Notes under the pieces: model-generated
What the model was told of the DNA's origin: nothing
The model's input: the letters and a program-made list of their open reading frames with translations, nothing else
Database searches by the model: none
Assembly: GCA_946620335.1 (NCBI GenBank)
Contig: CAMONF010000175.1
Coordinates: 1 to 9,872, forward strand
Length of the DNA stretch: 9,872 nucleotides
Source: an uncultured Clostridia bacterium
GTDB lineage: Bacteria > Bacillota > Clostridia > Lachnospirales > Lachnospiraceae
Direction: 5' to 3'
Translations under genes and position numbers: made by a program
Part shown: positions 7,251 through 9,872 of the stretch, piece after piece
Layout of the letters: the number at the start of each line of letters is the position of its first letter
Numbering within the stretch: position 1 is the first letter of the stretch

Positions 7251-7277
7251 ACAAAGATAAGCATGGCGCAGGACCGG

Positions 7278-7396
7278 ACAAGTGGAATCAGGGACGACTG
7301 GAACCGCGGACGGCTGGCTCAGGGACAAGTGGAACCAGGGACGACTGGATCCACGAAAGGCTGGCTCAGGGACAAGTAGAATCAGGGAGGGCTCCT
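7278..7396 (+). repeat. Repeat element D1: 47-bp tandem repeat made of about 16-bp modules
   Basis: Units beginning ACAAGTGGAA start at 7278, 7325 and 7372 (the third partial), an exact 47-bp period. Each unit splits into three related modules of 16, 16 and 15 bp, for example ACAAGTGGAATCAGGG, ACGACTGGAACCGCGG and ACGGCTGGCTCAGGG. The modules resemble the GGAATCAGGGACGG unit of the other elements, so this is a nested, higher-order repeat. The third unit runs straight into palindrome D. Confidence 0.85.
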
Positions 7397-7445
7397 TTTA
7401 CAGTAATCTGTAAAAGGAGCCCTCCCTGATTCTACTTGTCCCTGA
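7366..7445. terminator. Repeat element D2: 38-bp perfect palindrome 3' of the ABC operon
   Basis: Arms 7366-7403 and 7408-7445 are perfect reverse complements of 38 bp with a TAAT loop. The core here is GGGAGGGCTCC rather than GGGACGGTTCC, and the change is present on both arms. It begins 14 bp after the stop of the ABC ATPase gene (TGA-TGA tandem stops), fitting a terminator for that operon; this is inferred from position and structure. Confidence 0.75.
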
Positions 7446-7459
7446 TTATCACTTTTTCA

Positions 7460-8041
7460 TCAATCCAGCGGGTAGACCCGGCAGAAGGAGGGAACCTCCT
7501 CAGGCAGGCAGGTCAGGACCAACGGCGTATGGGCGATGGTCTCGCGGATATAGCGGATGGAACGCTCTTTTTCCTCCTCCGTCATCCCGAAGAAGGGCTC
7601 GTCCATGAAGCGGACGTCTGAGGGGATGATGCAGGCCCGGACAATGCAGACCATCCGGCGCTGGGCCGGCGTCAGCTCCTCGACGGGCTTGTCGGCGGCG
7701 CCGGGGGGCAGGAGCTTTTCCAGAGACTGGCGGGCGACGCGGCCGGAGAGCTTGGCGTTGACCATGGCTACATTTTCCACGGCAGTGTAGCCGGGGCAGA
7801 GGCGGTCCTCCTGGAAGACGGTGCCGGCGTTGATCCAGGCGTATTTGTAGTCGCCGAGGAGATTGACCTGGCCGCTGTCGGGTTTCTCGAGGCCCAGCAG
7901 GATCCTGATCAGAGTGGTCTTGCCGCTTCCCCGGGCGCCGGCGACGGCGATGACCGCGTCGGAGGAAATATTCATGTTTACATTTTTAAGGACGGATTTG
8001 CCGTCATAGCTCTTGCAGACATCCAGGACTTCTATGGTCAT
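7460..8041 (-). CDS. Atypical short ABC transporter ATP-binding protein (SsuB/TauB-like)
   Basis: The protein has 193 residues, against about 240-260 for usual sulfonate/taurine-type ATPases. Walker A is intact (GARGSGKTT, 35-43). The Q-loop (TVFQEDRLCPGYTAVENV, Gln77) resembles SsuB/TauB/NrtD proteins. Walker B is intact (VRFMDEP, Asp147-Glu148). The signature motif is degenerate: LTPAQRR at 123-129 in place of LSGGQ. The switch histidine is missing, with LVLTCLPEE where a vTHD-type motif is expected. The protein ends soon after. It should couple ATP hydrolysis to the permease encoded just upstream, with which it overlaps by ATGA, implying translational coupling. Weak activity, or pairing with another ATPase half, is possible. 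No binding-protein gene is adjacent. Confidence 0.85.
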   Translation of the reverse strand: MTIEVLDVCKSYDGKSVLKNVNMNISSDAVIAVAGARGSGKTTLIRILLGLEKPDSGQVNLLGDYKYAWINAGTVFQEDRLCPGYTAVENVAMVNAKLSGRVARQSLEKLLPPGAADKPVEELTPAQRRMVCIVRACIIPSDVRFMDEPFFGMTEEEKERSIRYIRETIAHTPLVLTCLPEEVPSFCRVYPLD

Positions 8042-8571
8042 GCGGCGGCTCCCTTCTTCCCGCGGGATTTCGCGAGGACAATATCTGCGATGGTCACAGC
8101 GGCAGTGAGGATGACCCCGGTGACGATCTGGGAAATGAGCAGATTTTTCTGATCCAGCAGTACAAGCGCCGCCGCACCGATCAGCGCAGATACGATTCCC
8201 GAGATCTGGGCAGAACGGACCAGGGAAGCGCGGCAGGCTGGCAGATCGATGTACTGCATGCGGGCGGAGGCGGGGATGCGGAAAACGAAGGCCATTTCCA
8301 GGAGTTTTCCGTCACGCTTTTCAAGGCCTCGGTTCGTGCCCTCGCAGACCAGGCAGAAGGCTGCCAGGAGGACCGACGCGAAGACCTTCCCCAGCCCCGG
8401 AAGGAACCTGAGGACGAATCCCAGAAGGAGGACCGGGATAAGGACGGGAATCATGCGCTTCCCATAGGGCGCCGGCTTGCCGGCTGTCACTGGCCGGCCC
8501 AGGTGCATGGCTATGAGGGCGCCGCCGGCCCCGCCAAGCACAAATGCGAGGATTGTCAGAAAAATGTGCAT
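8038..8571 (-). CDS. Short divergent ABC transporter permease (BPD_transp_1-like)
   Basis: The protein has 177 residues with about five hydrophobic segments (about 3-24, 42-58, 62-77, 122-139, 144-166). The stretch at 91-120 (LEMAFVFRIPASARMQYIDL, PACRASLVRS) fits the cytoplasmic EAA loop of importer permeases, whose pattern is E-A-A, then G, then I-x-LP. Here the EAA Ala is partly kept, but the key Gly is replaced (RIP). Typical SsuC/TauC permeases are about 250 residues, so an N-terminal portion and one or more helices are missing. The start follows AGGAGG with 7-nt spacing. The stop overlaps the start of the ATPase gene (ATGA). The family call rests mainly on the EAA-like loop and the ATPase partner. 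Substrate is unknown, though sulfur compounds are plausible from context. Confidence 0.7.
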   Translation of the reverse strand: MHIFLTILAFVLGGAGGALIAMHLGRPVTAGKPAPYGKRMIPVLIPVLLLGFVLRFLPGLGKVFASVLLAAFCLVCEGTNRGLEKRDGKLLEMAFVFRIPASARMQYIDLPACRASLVRSAQISGIVSALIGAAALVLLDQKNLLISQIVTGVILTAAVTIADIVLAKSRGKKGAAA

Positions 8572-8601
8572 AGTGGATCCTCCTGTTTGAAGTCTGGGGA
8601 G

Positions 8602-8651
8602 TGGCTGGAATCAGGAACGCTGGAATCAGGGACGGTTCCTGATTCCAGCCA
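8602..8651. repeat. Repeat element E (short hairpin in the ABC operon 5' region)
   Basis: A 17-bp perfect inverted repeat (TGGCTGGAATCAGGAAC at 8602-8618, its complement at 8635-8651) encloses 16 nt. The loop contains a second copy of the 15-bp module (GCTGGAATCAGGAAC then GCTGGAATCAGGGAC). It lies 30 bp upstream of the permease start and downstream of the proposed minus-strand promoter, so the hairpin would be in the 5' UTR. It is an inverted near-identical copy of element A. Confidence 0.85.
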
Positions 8652-8678
8652 CAGCTCTGTTTTTACAGATTTAGGTCC

Positions 8679-8707
8679 AGTATACAATAATTTTACAGAA
8701 AAGAAAA
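8679..8707 (-). promoter_or_regulatory. Candidate promoter for the ABC permease-ATPase operon
   Basis: On the minus strand TATACT (8679-8684) sits 17 bp after TTTTCT (8702-8707), a weak -35, and TG directly precedes the -10. The start point would be near 8672, giving about 100 nt of leader that contains hairpin element E. No better candidate was found in the gap. Confidence 0.4.
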
Positions 8708-8751
8708 CATGGAGTGGCATTGGCCGATGCGAAGAAAAACTTAAAAAGTTG

Positions 8752-8780
8752 TTGACAGGGGCTGGGAATGGGTGTATATT
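8752..8780 (+). promoter_or_regulatory. Strong sigma-A promoter of the leader-metY unit
   Basis: TTGACA at 8752-8757 is a perfect -35, followed after exactly 17 bp by TATATT at 8775-8780. Transcription should start near 8787, about 43 nt before the leader peptide ATG. It is the only convincing promoter for metY, 415 bp upstream of its start codon. Confidence 0.85.
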
Positions 8781-8802
8781 TCCTATCAAACAGGTAGGAA
8801 AT
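8778..8802. promoter_or_regulatory. Palindromic operator overlapping the -10 element
   Basis: ATTTCCTA (8778-8785) and TAGGAAAT (8795-8802) are perfect inverted half-sites with a 9-bp spacer. The left half overlaps the -10 hexamer and the right half covers the start of transcription, the classic place for a repressor. The dyad size fits a dimeric regulator such as an Rrf2-family protein of the CymR/IscR type, which often governs sulfur genes in Firmicutes. That assignment is inference. Confidence 0.55.
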
Positions 8803-8829
8803 AAAAACACGAGGAAAGGAGGAGCCGCC

Positions 8830-8967
8830 ATGACGCTCAGGAACTATGCAGCCGAAATGATGTGTGCGATGATGGACAGCATGTGTATGATGTCCTTATT
8901 TTCCATGCGCAGGAAAATGTGCTTCTCTGTCATCCATCCGGACCCGAAGACGCGAATGTATCGCTGA
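8830..8967 (+). CDS. Met/Cys-rich leader peptide (45 aa) upstream of metY
   Basis: The start follows AAAGGAGGAG with a 5-nt spacer, a very strong site. Of 45 residues, 11 are Met (1, 10, 11, 14, 15, 18, 20, 21, 26, 30, 43) and three are Cys (12, 19, 31). Twelve of the 22 residues from 10 to 31 are Met or Cys, including three Met-Met pairs. The tail (SVIHPDPKTRMYR) is ordinary. There is no signal peptide and no folded domain. A promoter-proximal Met/Cys-rich frame followed by terminator hairpins and a methionine/cysteine enzyme gene is the pattern of an attenuator leader: ribosomes would stall here when charged Met-tRNA or Cys-tRNA is scarce. An alternative, a small metal-binding Met-rich protein, is less likely given the position. 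Confidence 0.75.
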   Translation: MTLRNYAAEMMCAMMDSMCMMSLFSMRRKMCFSVIHPDPKTRMYR

Positions 8968-8990
8968 GGGCGCCGATCATCTGACGAGCA

Positions 8991-9015
8991 GGGAGGCACG
9001 GGCTGCCTCCTTTTT
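8991..9015 (+). terminator. Intrinsic terminator/attenuator T1 in the metY leader
   Basis: GGAGGCA (8992-8998) pairs with TGCCTCC (9004-9010) around a 5-nt loop and is followed at once by TTTTT (9011-9015). It begins 24 bp after the leader peptide stop and 180 bp before metY, so metY expression requires read-through or anti-termination. Confidence 0.75.
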
Positions 9016-9040
9016 GACGAAGCGTGTGCACGACGCTGCC

Positions 9041-9071
9041 AAGGGAGGCCGGAGAAGCCTCTTTTTCTTTT
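9041..9071 (+). terminator. Second terminator-like hairpin T2 in the metY leader
   Basis: GAGGC (9045-9049) pairs with GCCTC (9057-9061), extended by two G-T and two A-T pairs, around a 7-nt loop; a T-rich stretch (TTTTTCTTTT) follows. Its 5' arm (GGGAGGC) is the same as that of T1, so the arms of the two hairpins can swap partners. Confidence 0.55.
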
Positions 9072-9194
9072 GCACAAATGGCGCGGATCTTCCTTTCCTT
9101 CCTGTTTTGAGGCAGTGCCCACCGGGGCAGGCCCCTAATCACCGAAATAACCGTTCAACTTTTTGAAAAAAGTTCTATAATAAAGGAGATAACC
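9072..9194 (+). promoter_or_regulatory. Structured untranslated segment before metY
   Basis: Beyond T2 the leader holds two competing GC pairings, TGCCC (9116-9120) with GGGCA (9125-9129) or GGGGC (9124-9128) with GCCCC (9131-9135). An AT-rich 8-bp inverted repeat, AACTTTTT (9157-9164) with AAAAAGTT (9167-9174), follows. The ribosome binding site AAAGGAG (9182-9188) is 6 nt before the metY ATG. I see no SAM-box or T-box core here. Confidence 0.4.
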
Positions 9195-9872
9195 ATGAGC
9201 GACCACACCTACAGATTTGAGACACTGCAGATCCACGCCGGGCAGGAGCAGCCCGACCCCGCCACCGATTCCAGAGCGGTCCCGATTTACCAGACGACGT
9301 CCTACGTATTCCACAGCGCGCAGCACGCGGCGGACCGGTTCAACCTCCGGGATGCGGGCAATATTTACGGCCGTCTGACCAACTCCACCCAGGGCGTGCT
9401 GGAGGAGCGGCTGGCAGCCCTCGAGGGCGGCGCCGCAGCCCTGGCCGTCTCATCCGGCGCCTCCGCCGTGACCTACGCGATCCTGGCGCTGGCTCACGCG
9501 GGCGAGAATATCGTCGCTCAGCAGACCATTTACGGCGGCAGCTACAACCTGCTGGACAACACGCTGCCGGCCTACGGCATCCAGACCACTTTTGTCAACG
9601 TCCACGACCTTGACGCTGTGAGAAATGCAATCAATGACTCGACCCGGGCCATTTTCATCGAGACTTTGGGCAATCCCAACTCCGATATCCCGGACATCGA
9701 CGCTCTGGCCGCCATCGCCCATGAGCACAAGATCCCGCTGGTGATCGACAACACCTTCGGCACGCCTTACCTGATCCGCCCCATCGAGCACGGCGCGGAC
9801 ATCGTGGTCCACTCGGCGACCAAGTTCATCGGCGGTCACGGTACCACGCTGGGCGGCGTGATTGTGGACGGC
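9195..9872 (+). CDS. metY: O-acetylhomoserine sulfhydrylase (N-terminal 226 aa; continues past window end)
   Basis: This cytoplasmic PLP enzyme of the Cys/Met metabolism family makes homocysteine from O-acetylhomoserine and sulfide. Translation starts MSDHTYRFETLQIHAG, the usual MetY opening. Visible PLP-site features are YGRLTNST at 59-66 (most relatives read NPT; here Pro is Ser), SSGAS at 87-91, Tyr113 in QTIYGGSYN, IETLGNPNSDIPDI at 155-168, VIDNTFGTPYL at 183-193 with Asp185, and the Schiff-base lysine Lys210 in HSATKFIGGHGTTLGG. The family is about 425-430 residues long, so roughly half is present. The QTIYGGSYNLL block and the overall run favour MetY over cystathionine gamma-synthase. 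The start follows AAAGGAG with 6-nt spacing. Expression appears to depend on the promoter, operator and attenuator upstream. Confidence 0.93.
   Translation, partial: MSDHTYRFETLQIHAGQEQPDPATDSRAVPIYQTTSYVFHSAQHAADRFNLRDAGNIYGRLTNSTQGVLEERLAALEGGAAALAVSSGASAVTYAILALAHAGENIVAQQTIYGGSYNLLDNTLPAYGIQTTFVNVHDLDAVRNAINDSTRAIFIETLGNPNSDIPDIDALAAIAHEHKIPLVIDNTFGTPYLIRPIEHGADIVVHSATKFIGGHGTTLGGVIVDG

Noticed and set aside
7299..7309. TGGAACCGCGG resembling the conserved T-box core
   Set aside because: It is one variant of a tandem repeat module (the next unit reads TGGATCCACGA), has no Stem I, and no plus-strand gene follows.
7278..7396. Regular repeats that could suggest a CRISPR array
   Set aside because: The repeats are contiguous with no unique spacers and no cas gene is present. 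The same holds for the 30-bp coding repeats at 6341-6490.
9154..9181. TTCAAC, 16 bp, then TATAAT as a local metY promoter
   Set aside because: Transcription would start at or beyond the AAAGGAG site (9182-9188), destroying it, and the -35 is poor. The upstream promoter at 8752-8780 is far better.
8968..9194. SAM riboswitch or T-box upstream of metY
   Set aside because: I looked for the conserved SAM-I core and the T-box GGTGGNACCGCG motif and saw neither; only simple hairpins are present.

Overview
The window looks like chromosomal DNA of a fairly GC-rich low-GC-phylum Gram-positive bacterium, most likely class Clostridia and probably Lachnospiraceae. The grounds are strong AGGAGG-type ribosome binding sites, sigma-A-type promoters, a Met/Cys leader ahead of an O-acetylhomoserine sulfhydrylase, a proline/threonine-rich surface protein, and a dispersed intergenic repeat with a GGGACGGTTCC core. 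Species cannot be named from sequence alone. I see no rRNA, tRNA, CRISPR, insertion sequence or phage gene.

Layout. 1-231 (-): start of a secreted protein that runs off the window. 380-646 (+): small zinc-ribbon protein. 728-1447 (-): tRNA t6A dehydratase TcdA, convergent with the zinc-ribbon gene. 1568-4270 (-): 900-residue cytoplasmic glycoside hydrolase of the rhamnosidase-like (GH106-related) type. 4498-5421 (-): MscS mechanosensitive channel, 35 bp downstream of 5457-7091 (-), a membrane-anchored Pro/Thr-rich surface protein with a 30-bp tandem repeat. 7460-8571 (-): a two-gene unit with ATGA overlap encoding a shrunken ABC ATPase and permease of the sulfonate/taurine type. 8752-9872 (+): promoter with overlapping palindromic operator, a 45-codon Met/Cys-rich leader peptide, two tandem terminator-like hairpins, then metY, cut by the window end.

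Two signals stand out. First, five intergenic gaps (about 270, 644, 4345, 7278 and 8602) carry one repeat family built from 15-16-bp modules around GGAATCAGGGACGG. Three copies have become perfect palindromes with 34-, 41- and 38-bp arms and 3-4-nt loops. All three sit immediately 3' of genes, and one overlaps the stop codons of both convergent genes. The two short-hairpin copies lie on the promoter side of genes. Arms match perfectly within a locus but differ between loci.

Second, the metY leader looks like a translation-coupled attenuator. Its peptide has 11 Met and 3 Cys in 45 residues, and the two following hairpins have interchangeable arms. The divergent ABC pair may belong to the same sulfur theme, which is inference.
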